Shown: piece by piece, positions 35,338 to 44,683 of the stretch
How positions within the stretch are numbered: the first letter of the stretch is position 1
Layout: each line of letters starts with the position of its first letter
Assembly (NCBI RefSeq): GCF_029223525.1
Contig: NZ_JARHTQ010000013.1
Location: 62,001-126,000 of the forward strand
DNA length: 64,000 nucleotides
Source of the DNA: Streptantibioticus ferralitis
GTDB lineage: Bacteria; Actinomycetota; Actinomycetes; Streptomycetales; Streptomycetaceae
Direction of reading: 5' to 3'
The notes under the pieces: model-generated
Databases searched by the model: none
Told to the model about the DNA's origin: nothing
The model's input: only the letters and a program-made list of their open reading frames with translations
Program-made: the position numbers and the translations under genes

Positions 35338-38300
35338 CTACGGAAGGACGGGCGGCGTCTTCGCGGGAGAGGACGCCAGTGCCTCCAGTGCGAGGGTGAT
35401 GGCCGTGTCGAGTTGCGGATCGCGGCCCGCCGCCCAGTCCTGCGGGGCGTGCACCACCTCGACGTCGGGGTCCACCCCGTGGTTCTCCACGTCCCAGCCG
35501 TATCCCTCAAGCCAGATCGCGTACTTGGGCTGGGTGACCCCCGTACCGTCCACCAGGTCGTAGCGCGAGTCGATGCCGATCACCCCGCCCCAGGTGCGGG
35601 TGCCGACCACCGGGCCGATGCCCAGGGCCTTGATGGCGGCGTTGACGATATCGCCGTCGGAGCCCGAGTGCTCGTTGGCGATCGCCACGACCGGGCCGCG
35701 CGGTGCGTCGACCGGGTAGCTCGACGGCCGCACACCGCGCGGCACGTCCCAACCCACGATCCGGCGGGTCAGCTTCTCCACGACCAGCTGCGAGGTGTGG
35801 CCGCCGCGGTTCTCCCGCAGATCGACCAACAGCCCTTCGCGGGCCACCTCGACCCGCAGATCGCGGTGGAGCTGCGCCCAGCCGGAGCCGACCATATCGG
35901 GTACGTGGAGGTAGCCGAGACGGCCGCCGGTCTGCCGGTGGACATGGGCGCGGCGGCCCGCGACCCAGTCGTGGTACCGCAGCGGTTCCTCGTCGGCGAT
36001 CGGGACCACGACGACCGCGCGGGTCTCCGGGGTACCGGAGTTGCCGGGAGCGATGGTCAGTTCGACCGGTTTGCCCGCGGTGCCGATCAGCAGCGGACCG
36101 GGTCCGGTCAACGGATCCACCGGATGACCGTTGACCGCCAGAATGCCGTCCCCGGCACGTACCGCGACACCCGGCGCCGCCAGCGGTGAGCGGGCCGCCG
36201 GGTCGGAGGTCTCCGAGGGCAGCACCCGGTCGATCCGCCAAACCCCTTGCTGGTCGCGGGAGATGTCGGCGCCGAGCAGGCCCTGGCGGCGCAGCGCGTC
36301 ACCGTGTCCGCCGGGCGGCGAGACATACGCGTGCGAGGTGCCCAGCTCGCCCTGCACCTCCCAGAGCAGGTCGACCAGGTCGTCATGGGTGGCGACCCGG
36401 TCCAGGACCGGACGGTAGCGGTCCAGTACCGCGTCCCAGTCCACCCCCGACATGTCCGGCCGCCAGAAGTGGTCTCGCATCAGACGGCCGGTCTCCCCGT
36501 ACATCTGGCGCCACTCGGCCGCCGGGTCGACGGTCACCCGGACCCGCGAGAGGTCGACGGTGACGCTGCTGTCGCCGTCCTCCTCATCGGACGCCTTGCT
36601 GTCGGCCGGTACCAGCCGCAGCTTGCTGCCGCAGTTCAGCAGCAGCCGCTCACCGTCTCCGGTGACCGCGAAGTCATCGACGTCCTCGGCGAGTTCGTCG
36701 GTGCGCAGCCGCTGCAGGTCGTACCGCTCCAGCGTGGTGGCGGGCGGCTGTGCCTGCGGTGTGGCCAGTGCCGAGCCGAGGACGCCGGAGAGCGGATGGC
36801 GCAGCCACAGCACGCCGTCCTTGGCGGTCCGCATCCCTGAGTAACGGGCGGCCTCCACGGGGAAGGGCACGATGCGGTCGGCGAGGCCTTCGAGGTCGAC
36901 GCGGGTGACCGGAGCACGGTGCTCGTCACCGCTCGCGGTGTCGCCGTCGTGCTTGTCGCCGTCCGGCTTCTCCTCGGGCGGTGCGCCGAGGGGACGCCCA
37001 TGGCGCTGCGGACCGAACGGGGACGGTGTGTCGGCGGCGAGCGTGATCAGGTGCGGGCGGCACGCGTTGGGGAACGACAGGTCGAAGACATGCGCGTCGT
37101 AGACCGGGTCGAAGGCCCGCTCGGACAGGAACGCCAGGTGCTTGCCGTCCGAGGTGAACGCGGGCGCGAAGTCGTTGAAGCGCAGCGGTGTCGCGTCGGC
37201 GACCGCGAGCGTCGTGGTGTTGGCGATCCGCAACTGCCGCAGCGGGTCGGGACCCGGCTGCGACCAGGCGAGCCACCCGGAGTCGGGCGAGAACGCCACC
37301 CCGCTGGCGTCGCCGTGCTCGCTGGTGGAGACCTCGCGCACCTCGCCGGTCTCCCGCTCCACGAGCAGCACCCGCCCGTCGTGCGAGGCGACGGCGATCC
37401 GGCGGCCGTCCGGTGAGACGACGAGCTCAAGGACCCGGCCCAGCCGGCCCGCTGCCAGCCGACGCGGTGCGCTGCCGGCCGGGAGACCGGTGGCGGGCGC
37501 CTGCTCCAGCGCGTCCTCACCCTCGGCATCGGTCACCCAGACGACCTGCGGCGCGCCCTCGCCGCCCACCCGGAACGTACGGGGCAGCCGGGCGCGTACC
37601 CCGGGCTCGGCGGCGAGCGCGCGCGCCGGGCCCTCGCGGTGGGTCAGCCAGTGGATCGAGCCGCGCACCTCCACGGCGCTGCCGCGGCCGGTGTGGTCGG
37701 GGTACGCGTCGCCGAGGTGGTGTGCGGCGCGGATCGGGTGCGGGCGCAGGTCGCTGCGCTGGCCGCCGAGCCGGATGGCGAGCGGACGCGGCTCGGCACC
37801 GCCGGGCAGGTCGTCGATCAGATGGAGTTCACCGGCGCGGGTGTAGGCGACACGAGTGCCGTCGGTGGCCGCCTGGCGGGCGTAGAAACCTTCAAGGGGC
37901 GTGTGCCGCCGCAGGTCGGAGCCGTCGGGCAGGCTGGAGTAGAGGGCTCCGGTGCCTTCGTGGTCGGACAGGAACGCGATCCGGTCCCCCACCCACAGCG
38001 GGCATTCGAGATTCCCGGCGAGATCGGCGTGAATCCGCTGGAACTCCCCGCTGCCGTCCGCGTCGAGCCACAACTTGCCCGCCGTGCCGCCCCGGTAGCG
38101 CTTCCAGGCGGCGGCATCGCGGCCCATGGTGGTGGACAGCAGCAGTACGGCGGCCCCCGGCCCGTAGGCGACCGCGCCGACCGGACCGTACGGCAGGACG
38201 CGCGCGGGTCCACCGTCCACCGGGACCGCCCAGGCCCAGGTGCGGCGCACCGAAGCCTGTCCGTAGCTGCTGGTCGCGACCACCTCGCCGTCGGGCGTCC

Positions 38301-38592
38301 AGCCGCAGACCGCGGTCTTCGAACTCCCCCAGTACGTCAGCCGGTTGACCGGGCCGCCGTCGACCGGCGCCACATGCACCTCGGGTGCGCCGTCACGCGT
38401 TGAGGTGAAGGCGATGTACTCGCCGTTCGGCGAGATACACGGATGGCGTACGGGCATGTTGTCCGCGCTGACCCGCCAGGCCCGACCACCGTCGAGCGGC
38501 GACGCCCAGACGTCGTCCTCGGCTGTGAAAGTGATCAGATCGCCGTGCGGATGCGGATACCGAAGGTACGAAGGCTGCGTCACAGCGGCCAC
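35338..38592 (-). CDS. Tricorn protease homologue (S41 peptidase)
   Basis: About 1,084 residues, the size of tricorn protease, which acts on oligopeptides released by the proteasome. An N-terminal six- and seven-bladed beta-propeller region (repeats such as ISPNGEYIAFTS and FSPDSGWLAWS, residues ~1-640) leads to a helical bundle, a PDZ domain (~785-850) and an S41 catalytic domain with GTSHAYV and the nucleophile region ANEHSGSDGDIV. Streptomycetes encode a proteasome, so the pathway is plausible. Start uncertain between GTG 38592 and GTG 38583; neither has a ribosome site. An acidic, Asp/Lys-rich linker (EEKPDGDKHDGDTASGDEH) sits near the middle. Confidence 0.93.
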   Translation of the reverse strand: MAAVTQPSYLRYPHPHGDLITFTAEDDVWASPLDGGRAWRVSADNMPVRHPCISPNGEYIAFTSTRDGAPEVHVAPVDGGPVNRLTYWGSSKTAVCGWTPDGEVVATSSYGQASVRRTWAWAVPVDGGPARVLPYGPVGAVAYGPGAAVLLLSTTMGRDAAAWKRYRGGTAGKLWLDADGSGEFQRIHADLAGNLECPLWVGDRIAFLSDHEGTGALYSSLPDGSDLRRHTPLEGFYARQAATDGTRVAYTRAGELHLIDDLPGGAEPRPLAIRLGGQRSDLRPHPIRAAHHLGDAYPDHTGRGSAVEVRGSIHWLTHREGPARALAAEPGVRARLPRTFRVGGEGAPQVVWVTDAEGEDALEQAPATGLPAGSAPRRLAAGRLGRVLELVVSPDGRRIAVASHDGRVLLVERETGEVREVSTSEHGDASGVAFSPDSGWLAWSQPGPDPLRQLRIANTTTLAVADATPLRFNDFAPAFTSDGKHLAFLSERAFDPVYDAHVFDLSFPNACRPHLITLAADTPSPFGPQRHGRPLGAPPEEKPDGDKHDGDTASGDEHRAPVTRVDLEGLADRIVPFPVEAARYSGMRTAKDGVLWLRHPLSGVLGSALATPQAQPPATTLERYDLQRLRTDELAEDVDDFAVTGDGERLLLNCGSKLRLVPADSKASDEEDGDSSVTVDLSRVRVTVDPAAEWRQMYGETGRLMRDHFWRPDMSGVDWDAVLDRYRPVLDRVATHDDLVDLLWEVQGELGTSHAYVSPPGGHGDALRRQGLLGADISRDQQGVWRIDRVLPSETSDPAARSPLAAPGVAVRAGDGILAVNGHPVDPLTGPGPLLIGTAGKPVELTIAPGNSGTPETRAVVVVPIADEEPLRYHDWVAGRRAHVHRQTGGRLGYLHVPDMVGSGWAQLHRDLRVEVAREGLLVDLRENRGGHTSQLVVEKLTRRIVGWDVPRGVRPSSYPVDAPRGPVVAIANEHSGSDGDIVNAAIKALGIGPVVGTRTWGGVIGIDSRYDLVDGTGVTQPKYAIWLEGYGWDVENHGVDPDVEVVHAPQDWAAGRDPQLDTAITLALEALASSPAKTPPVLP

Positions 38593-38650
38593 ACTAATAC
38601 TGTGTTTTTTCCGACGCGTCAGCGCCCGGAAAACCGCTTCCGGATCGTGC

Positions 38651-39388
38651 TCAGGCCCAGCGGCCGGTGCGGCCCAGCAGCAGCGCGGTCGCGGCGACGC
38701 CCGCCGTCGAGGTGCGCAGCACCGTCGGGCCGAGGCGGTACGGTTTACCGCCCGCCGCGGCGAAGGCGTCCAACTCGTCCGGCGCGACCCCGCCTTCCGG
38801 GCCGACGACCAGCACGATGTCGCCCTCGGTGGGCAGCGGGGCGGTGGCCAGCGGGGCGCTGCCCTCCTCGTGCAGTACTGCGGCGAAGGCGGCGCCGGAG
38901 AGCAGTTCGGCAACCTGACGGGTAGTCATGAGGTCGTGCACCTGCGGCAGTCGCAGCCGCCTGGCCTGCTTGCCCGCCTCGCGCGCGGTGGCGCGCCACT
39001 TCGCCAGCGCTTTCGTGCCGCGCTCGCCCTTCCACTGGGTGATACAGCGGGACGCCGCCCACGGCACCACCGCGTCGACACCGGTCTCGGTCATCGTCTC
39101 GATGGCCAACTCGCCCCGGTCGCCCTTGGGCAGCGCCTGGACGACGGTGATCCGGGGGGCCGGCGCGGGCTCGGTCCGCACCTGCGTGACGGTGACCTCA
39201 AGCCGGTCCTTGCCTTCGACGGCGGCGACCGTGCCGTAGGCGCCGGTGCCTTCGCCGTCGGTCAGCACGATCTCCTCGCCGACCCGCAGCCGTCGCACCG
39301 AGACCGCGTGGCGGCCTTCGGGGCCGGTCAGCGTGAGGCGCTCACCGGTCAACTCGCCCGGCTCGACCAGGAAGACCGGCGCGGTCAC
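38651..39388 (-). CDS. rsmE: 16S rRNA (uracil-1498-N3) methyltransferase
   Basis: 245-residue SPOUT-fold methyltransferase for U1498 of 16S rRNA. An N-terminal PUA-like domain precedes the trefoil-knot SAM site LVVGPEGGVAPDELDAF and RLGPTVLRTSTAGVAA at the C-terminus. The GTG at 39388 overlaps the stop of the nitronate monooxygenase gene (GTGA), so it is translationally coupled; GAAGGG lies upstream. Confidence 0.95.
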   Translation of the reverse strand: MTAPVFLVEPGELTGERLTLTGPEGRHAVSVRRLRVGEEIVLTDGEGTGAYGTVAAVEGKDRLEVTVTQVRTEPAPAPRITVVQALPKGDRGELAIETMTETGVDAVVPWAASRCITQWKGERGTKALAKWRATAREAGKQARRLRLPQVHDLMTTRQVAELLSGAAFAAVLHEEGSAPLATAPLPTEGDIVLVVGPEGGVAPDELDAFAAAGGKPYRLGPTVLRTSTAGVAATALLLGRTGRWA

Positions 39389-40452
39389 GAACGGCCCTTC
39401 GCCAACAACTCGCGTGCCGCCTCGAGTTCGGCACCGAGCACATCGACCAGACGGGCGGCGGGCAGCTCTCGGGCCAGCCGGTGCCCCTGCCCGGCCCACA
39501 GCGCCATCGCCTGCGGATCGCCCGCCCCGGCGGCCGCCTTGCGCAGCCCCGAGGTCAGATGGTGCACCTGCGGGTACGCGGCAGGCGCGTACGGGCCGTG
39601 CTCCCGCATGAAGCGGTTGACCAGGCCGCGGGCCGGACGGCCGGAGAAAGCCCTGGTGAGCTCGGTGTGGCTGAAGAGCGGGTCGGTCAGCGCCCGCTTG
39701 TGCAGCACGTTCGCCCCCGACTCGGGGCAGACCAGGAACGCGGTGCCGAGCTGGGCCGCACTGGCACCCGCCGCCAGCACCGCGGCGATCTGCGCACCGC
39801 GCATGATGCCGCCCGCGGCGATGATCGGTAGTTGAACCGCCTCGCGTACCGCAGGGATCAGCGAGAGCAGCCCGGCCCCGGCCCCGTCCAGCTGCGGGTC
39901 GTCGCGGTGCGTGCCCTGATGGCCGCCCGCCTCGACGCCCTGGACGCACACCGCGTCCGCGCCCGCCCACTGGGCCGCCTGCGCCTCGGCGACCGAGGTG
40001 ACGGTGACCACGGTGTACGTACCCACGCGGGCGAACCGGTCGATGACGGCACGGCTGGGGCAGCCGAAAGTGAAGCTGACCACCGGAACGGCGTCATCCG
40101 TGAGCACCGCGACCTTGGCGTCGAAGGCGTCGTCGGTGCCCGCGTCCGGATCGCCGAGCGCGATGTCGTACCAGCTGGCCTCACCGGCGAGTTGCTCCCG
40201 GTACACCTCAACGGCGGCCGGGTCGGCGGTGTTCGGCTGCGGCATGAACAGGTTGACGCCGAACGGCCGCGAGGTCAGCGTCCGCAGCTGTTTGACCTCC
40301 TGGTACATCGCCTCAGGGGTCTTGTACCCGGCCGCGAGGAACCCTAGGCCCCCGGCCTCGCTCACCTCGGCGGCGAGCAGCGGACATGACGCGCCGCCCG
40401 CCATCGGGGCCTGGATGACGGGCAGTACGAGGAGGTCGGTCAACGCGGCCAT
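39385..40452 (-). CDS. Nitronate monooxygenase (2-nitropropane dioxygenase family)
   Basis: 355-residue FMN-dependent TIM-barrel enzyme oxidising alkyl nitronates such as propionate-3-nitronate, probably for detoxification. The family landmarks are VIQAPMAGGAS at the N-terminus, VSFTFGCPS, the catalytic-His segment GVEAGGHQGTH, and IIAAGGIMRG plus GASAAQLGTAFL in the FMN phosphate site. ATG 40452. Coupled to rsmE and lying downstream of hrcA-dnaJ. Confidence 0.93.
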   Translation of the reverse strand: MAALTDLLVLPVIQAPMAGGASCPLLAAEVSEAGGLGFLAAGYKTPEAMYQEVKQLRTLTSRPFGVNLFMPQPNTADPAAVEVYREQLAGEASWYDIALGDPDAGTDDAFDAKVAVLTDDAVPVVSFTFGCPSRAVIDRFARVGTYTVVTVTSVAEAQAAQWAGADAVCVQGVEAGGHQGTHRDDPQLDGAGAGLLSLIPAVREAVQLPIIAAGGIMRGAQIAAVLAAGASAAQLGTAFLVCPESGANVLHKRALTDPLFSHTELTRAFSGRPARGLVNRFMREHGPYAPAAYPQVHHLTSGLRKAAAGAGDPQAMALWAGQGHRLARELPAARLVDVLGAELEAARELLAKGRS

Positions 40453-40595
40453 GGGTACATCCTGTCACGGTGGTGTGACAGCACCATCGGCCGGGGTGCC
40501 GCCCGGAGGCGGTGCCCCTGGACCTCAACCCCGAAGCGGGGGCCCGGAAGCGGAACCCTCGTCTTCGCGGCCGAGAGCCACCCCCGAAGGCGGGC

Positions 40596-40614
40596 CCGGG
40601 GGCGCAGCCCCCGG
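40596..40614 (-). terminator. Hairpin downstream of dnaJ
   Basis: 8-bp stem CCGGGGGC with 40607-40614, 28 bp after the dnaJ stop. The 189-bp spacer 40453-40641 is otherwise GC-rich with short imperfect repeats and no gene. Confidence 0.55.
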
Positions 40615-40641
40615 AAACCACCCCCATCGAGCACGCCTGTG

Positions 40642-41781
40642 CTAGCGGCCGTTGAACGCGTCCTTCAAGCGGGAGAACAAGCCCTGCTGGCCCGGCTGGA
40701 AGTGACCGGACGGCCGCTCCTCGCCGCGTAGCACGGCCAAGCGGCGCAGCAGCTCCTCCTGCTCGGGGTCGAGCTTGGACGGCGTCTGAACCTCCACATG
40801 GACGATCAGATCGCCGCGGCCGCCGCCACGCAGGTGGGTGATGCCGCGCTGGTGCAGCGGGATCGACTGGCCCGACTGGGTGCCGGGGCGGATGTCGACC
40901 TCTTCGAGGCCGTCCAGCGTCTCCAGCGGGACCTTGGTGCCCAGCGCCGCCGCCGTCATCGGGATGGTCACCGTGCAGTGCAGGTCGTCGCCGCGCCGCT
41001 GGAACACCGAGTGCGGCAGCTCACGGATCTCGACGTAGAGGTCACCGGCCGGGCCGCCGCCGGGGCCGACCTCGCCCTCGCCCGCCAGCTGGATCCGGGT
41101 GCCGTTGTCGACGCCCGCGGGGATCTTGACCGTGAGGGTCCTGCGGGAGCGGACCCGGCCGTCCCCCGCGCACTCGGGGCACGGCGTCGGCACGACCGTG
41201 CCGAACCCCTGGCACTGCGGGCACGGCCGCGACGTCATGACCTGGCCCAGGAAGGACCGGGTGACCTGGGAGACCTCACCGCGGCCGCGGCACATGTCAC
41301 AGGTCTGCGCCGACGTACCGGGCGCCGCGCCCTCACCGCTGCAGGTGGTGCAGGTGACGGCGGTGTCCACCTGGATGTCCTTGGTGGTGCCGAACGCGGC
41401 CTCGTCCAGCTCGATTTCGAGCCGGATCATCGCGTCCTGGCCGCGCCGGGTCCGCGACCGCGGGCCGCGCTGCGACGCCTGGCCGAAGAAGGCGTCCATG
41501 ATGTCGCTGAAGTTGCCGAAGCCCGCGCCGAAGCCGCCCGCTGCGCCCGCACCGGCGCCGGACGCCGACAACGGGTCCCCGCCCAGGTCGTAGACCTGCT
41601 TCTTCTGCGGGTCGGAGAGCACCTCGTAAGCGGCGTTGATCTCCTTGAACCGCTCCTGGGTCTTCGGGTCGGGGTTGACGTCCGGATGCAGCTCGCGAGC
41701 GAGACGGCGGAACGCCTTCTTGATCTCGTCCTGGCCTGCGTCGCGTCGTACACCCAGGACCGCGTAATAATCCGTGGCCAC
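40642..41781 (-). CDS. dnaJ: Chaperone DnaJ (second copy type)
   Basis: 379-residue co-chaperone stimulating DnaK. J domain with HPD (residues ~32-34), Gly-rich linker (~75-95), four CxxCxGxG zinc motifs (CTTCSGEG, CDMCRGRG, CPQCQGFG, CPECAGDG) and C-terminal substrate domains. The GTG at 41781 directly abuts the hrcA stop codon. Being linked to hrcA rather than dnaK-grpE, it matches the dnaJ2 locus of streptomycetes; heat induction through CIRCE upstream of hrcA is expected. Confidence 0.95.
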   Translation of the reverse strand: MATDYYAVLGVRRDAGQDEIKKAFRRLARELHPDVNPDPKTQERFKEINAAYEVLSDPQKKQVYDLGGDPLSASGAGAGAAGGFGAGFGNFSDIMDAFFGQASQRGPRSRTRRGQDAMIRLEIELDEAAFGTTKDIQVDTAVTCTTCSGEGAAPGTSAQTCDMCRGRGEVSQVTRSFLGQVMTSRPCPQCQGFGTVVPTPCPECAGDGRVRSRRTLTVKIPAGVDNGTRIQLAGEGEVGPGGGPAGDLYVEIRELPHSVFQRRGDDLHCTVTIPMTAAALGTKVPLETLDGLEEVDIRPGTQSGQSIPLHQRGITHLRGGGRGDLIVHVEVQTPSKLDPEQEELLRRLAVLRGEERPSGHFQPGQQGLFSRLKDAFNGR

Positions 41782-42798
41782 TTACGACTCCGCCAGGATC
41801 TGTCCGACGTACCTCGCCACTGCGCGTACCGCTCCCATCGTTCCGGGGTAGTCCATGCGGGTCGGGCCGACCACGCCGAGCCTGGCGACCGCCTCGTCGC
41901 CCGAACCGTAGCCCACCGCGACGACCGACGTGGAACTCAGGCCCTCATGGGCGTTCTCATGGCCGATTCGTACCGTTACACCAGAGTCCTTGACCTCGCC
42001 GAGGAGCTTGAGCAGTACCACCTGCTCCTCCAGCGCCTCAAGGACCGGGCGGATTGTCAGGGGGAAGTCATGGTTGAAGCGGGTCAGGTTCGCGGTGCCG
42101 CCGAGCATGATCCGCTCCTCGGTCTCCTCGACGAGCGTCTCCAGCAGCGTCGCGAGCACGGTGGCGACCGTCGGGCGGTCGTCGTGCTCGAAGGAGTCCG
42201 GCAGATCCTGCACCAGCGACGGCACGTCCGAGAAGCGGTGGCCCACCACCCGGCTGTTCAGCCGGGCCCGCAGGTCCGCCAGCACGGTCTCGCCGACCGG
42301 CGACGGGCAGTCCACCAGCCGCTGCTCGACCCGACCGGTATCCGTGATCAGCACCAGCATCACCCGCGCCGGAGCGAGCGAGAGCAGCTCCACATGGCGC
42401 ACGGTTGACCGGGTCAGCGACGGATACTGGACGACCGCGACCTGCCGGGTGAGCTGCGCCAGCAGCCGTACCGTACGCGCCACCACGTCGTCGAGGTCCA
42501 CCGCGCCGTCCAGGAAGCTCTGGATCGCACGGCGCTCGGCGGCGGTCAGCGGCTTGACCCCGGCCAGCTTGTCGACGAAGAGACGGTAGCCCTTGTCGGT
42601 CGGGATCCGGCCCGCGCTGGTGTACGGCTGCTGGATGAAGCCCTCTTCCTCCAGCACCGCCATGTCGTTGCGCACCGTGGCAGGCGACACCCCCAGCCGG
42701 TGACGCTCGGTGAGCGCCTTGGAGCCGACCGGCTCCTCGGTGCCGACGTAGTCCTGGACGATGGCGCGCAGCACTTCGAGTCTGCGTTCGCTGAGCAT
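41782..42798 (-). CDS. hrcA: Heat-inducible repressor HrcA
   Basis: 338-residue repressor of heat-shock genes that binds CIRCE and needs GroEL for activity. N-terminal winged helix ([28 protein letters not shown] and [20 protein letters not shown]), middle GAF-like domain and C-terminal region ending in [17 protein letters not shown] 42798 follows GGAGGTG. A CIRCE element 60-87 bp upstream shows autoregulation; dnaJ is in the same operon. Confidence 0.96.
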   Translation of the reverse strand: MLSERRLEVLRAIVQDYVGTEEPVGSKALTERHRLGVSPATVRNDMAVLEEEGFIQQPYTSAGRIPTDKGYRLFVDKLAGVKPLTAAERRAIQSFLDGAVDLDDVVARTVRLLAQLTRQVAVVQYPSLTRSTVRHVELLSLAPARVMLVLITDTGRVEQRLVDCPSPVGETVLADLRARLNSRVVGHRFSDVPSLVQDLPDSFEHDDRPTVATVLATLLETLVEETEERIMLGGTANLTRFNHDFPLTIRPVLEALEEQVVLLKLLGEVKDSGVTVRIGHENAHEGLSSTSVVAVGYGSGDEAVARLGVVGPTRMDYPGTMGAVRAVARYVGQILAES

Positions 42799-42858
42799 TG
42801 CGCACACCTCCAAGCCGTGGTCCCGTTGCGGGTCGTTCAGTCCTTCAGGTACTTCCCC

Positions 42859-42885
42859 CTGGCACTCATTAGCCACGAGTGCCAG
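42859..42885 (-). promoter_or_regulatory. CIRCE operator
   Basis: CTGGCACTC-N9-GAGTGCCAG, a perfect 9-9-9 inverted repeat that matches the CIRCE consensus (TTAGCACTC-N9-GAGTGCTAA) except at the outer three positions of each arm, where the changes are compensatory. It lies upstream of hrcA-dnaJ. Confidence 0.88.
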
Positions 42886-43021
42886 AAATCCCGCAGCCAG
42901 TGTACGGCCGAGTAGTAAGGGCACGGCAAGGGTGTGCCCCGACCCCGCCTTGACCTGCTGCGACAACCCGCCAGCCACGGTACCGCGCGCGCCGCCCGCC
43001 ACCCGCCGATAGCGTCGTCCT

Positions 43022-43765
43022 GTGGATAACGCGGAGGGCAAGGCGGCGCACGCCGGTGAAGGCGGCGAGGTCTGGGAAAGGCTCGCACCGGGGGTCGCCC
43101 GGCGCCGACTGCCGTTCCTCGATGTGACGATCGGCGTGGTGGTCGGCACGAACGACGTGCTGGTGATCGACACCGGGTCCACGGTACGTACCGGCGCCGA
43201 GCTGAACCGCCAGGTGAACGAGTTGACCGGGCGCCCGGTCTGCCATGTCGCCCTCACCCACGGCCACTTCGACCATGTCTTCGGCACCGCCGCCTTCACC
43301 GGCGCCCAGGTGTACGGGGGCAAGGCGCTGGACGTCTATCTGGCACAGGAACGCGAGGCGCTGCGCGCGGACGCGGTACGGCACGGAACCGCGCCGGACG
43401 ACGCCGCCGAGGCGTGTGACGCGCTGGTCCGTCCGAACCGCCTGGTCGACAACCGGTACGAGATCGATCTCGGCGACCGCGAGGTGCGGCTCGTCCACCC
43501 CGGGCGCGGCCACACCGACCACGACCTGGCCGTGCTCGTCCCGGGCACGCCGACCGTGGTCTTCTGCGGCGACCTCGTCGAGGAGTCCGGCGAGCCGCAG
43601 GCCGGGCCGGACGCGGTACCCGGTGAGTGGCCGGGAACCCTCGACCGGCTGCTGGAACTGGGCGGCGAGACGGCGCTGTACGTCCCCGGACACGGCGCGA
43701 CCGTCGACGCCCGGTTCGTACGCCGCCAACGCGACGCGCTCGCCCGGCGTTTCGGGGTGTCGTGA
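43022..43765 (+). CDS. MBL-fold metallohydrolase
   Basis: 247-residue metallo-beta-lactamase-fold hydrolase with the metal motif [11 protein letters not shown] near residue 79, a later [13 protein letters not shown] His, [10 protein letters not shown] and [10 protein letters not shown] near the C-terminus. The fold covers glyoxalase II-like and quorum-lactonase-like enzymes and the substrate is not evident. GTG 43022 has no ribosome site but TAGCGT stands 6 nt upstream, so a leaderless mRNA is likely. Divergent from hrcA. Confidence 0.87.
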   Translation: MDNAEGKAAHAGEGGEVWERLAPGVARRRLPFLDVTIGVVVGTNDVLVIDTGSTVRTGAELNRQVNELTGRPVCHVALTHGHFDHVFGTAAFTGAQVYGGKALDVYLAQEREALRADAVRHGTAPDDAAEACDALVRPNRLVDNRYEIDLGDREVRLVHPGRGHTDHDLAVLVPGTPTVVFCGDLVEESGEPQAGPDAVPGEWPGTLDRLLELGGETALYVPGHGATVDARFVRRQRDALARRFGVS

Positions 43766-43789
43766 CGGGTCGCGGATACCATCTGGCGT

Positions 43790-44614
43790 ATGCGCAGCAG
43801 GAGTTACGGCCCGGATCTGACCCCGCCCTGGAAGCGGAGCAAGCCCGCCCCCGAGGTCGCGGCAGAACCGGACCTGGTGGTGGAGGAGGTCACCACCGGC
43901 TTCTGCGGTGCGGTGGTGCGCTGTGAGAAGACCGCGCAGGGCCACACGGTGACCCTGGAGGACCGTTTCGGCAAGCACCGTGTCTTCCCCATGGAACCGC
44001 GCGGCTTCCTGCTGGACGGCAAGGCGGTCACGCTGGTGCGTCCGGCCCCCGCGGCGGCGTCACACGGGCCGAAGCTCACCGCCTCCGGTTCGATAGCGGT
44101 CCCCGGCGCCCGGGCGCGGGTCGCCCGGGCGGGCCGCATCTATGTGGAGGGCCGCCACGACGCCGAGCTCGTCGAACGCGTCTGGGGCGATGACCTGCGC
44201 ATCGAGGGCGTGGTGGTGGAGTATCTGGAGGGCGTCGACGATCTCCCGGCGATCGTCGCCGAGTTCGCCCCCGGCCCCGACGCACGGCTTGGCGTCCTGG
44301 TGGACCACCTGGTCCCCGGCTCGAAGGAGTCCCGGATCGCCGAGCAGGTCAGCGGCGACGACGTCCTGGTGGTCGGCCACCCGTACATCGACGTCTGGGA
44401 GGCGGTGAAGCCCGCGGCCATCGGCATCCCCGAGTGGCCGAGGGTGCCGCGGGGCCAGGACTGGAAGACCGGCGTGTGCCGGGCCCTCGGCTGGCCGCAG
44501 AACACCGGCCAGGCGTGGCGGCGGATCCTCGGGTCCGTCCACTCGTACAAGGACCTGGAGCCGCAGCTCCTGGGCCGCGTCGAGGAACTGATCGACTTCG
44601 TGACGGCGCCCTGA
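43790..44614 (+). CDS. DUF3097 protein
   Basis: 274-residue protein of the actinobacterial DUF3097 family, beginning RSRSYGPDLTPPWKRS. The segment RIYVEGRHDAELVERVWGDDLRIEGVVVEYLEGVDDL resembles a TOPRIM core (Glu followed by an acidic DxD-like pair), suggesting action on nucleic acid, and the end (QAWRRILGSVHSYKDLEPQLLGRVEELIDF) is conserved. No experimental function is known to me. TACCAT 7 nt before the ATG indicates a leaderless mRNA. It follows the MBL gene by 24 bp. Confidence 0.85.
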   Translation: MRSRSYGPDLTPPWKRSKPAPEVAAEPDLVVEEVTTGFCGAVVRCEKTAQGHTVTLEDRFGKHRVFPMEPRGFLLDGKAVTLVRPAPAAASHGPKLTASGSIAVPGARARVARAGRIYVEGRHDAELVERVWGDDLRIEGVVVEYLEGVDDLPAIVAEFAPGPDARLGVLVDHLVPGSKESRIAEQVSGDDVLVVGHPYIDVWEAVKPAAIGIPEWPRVPRGQDWKTGVCRALGWPQNTGQAWRRILGSVHSYKDLEPQLLGRVEELIDFVTAP

Positions 44615-44641
44615 GGCGACGCGGTCGCCGACGGCGAGCAA

Positions 44642-44665
44642 CCGCCCACCCGCACGGGTGGGCGG
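44642..44665. terminator. Bidirectional terminator
   Basis: Perfect 10-bp stem CCGCCCACCC with 44656-44665 and a 4-nt loop between the convergent DUF3097 gene and hemW. Confidence 0.75.
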
Positions 44666-44683
44666 GCCGGAAGGCCAGCCCGC

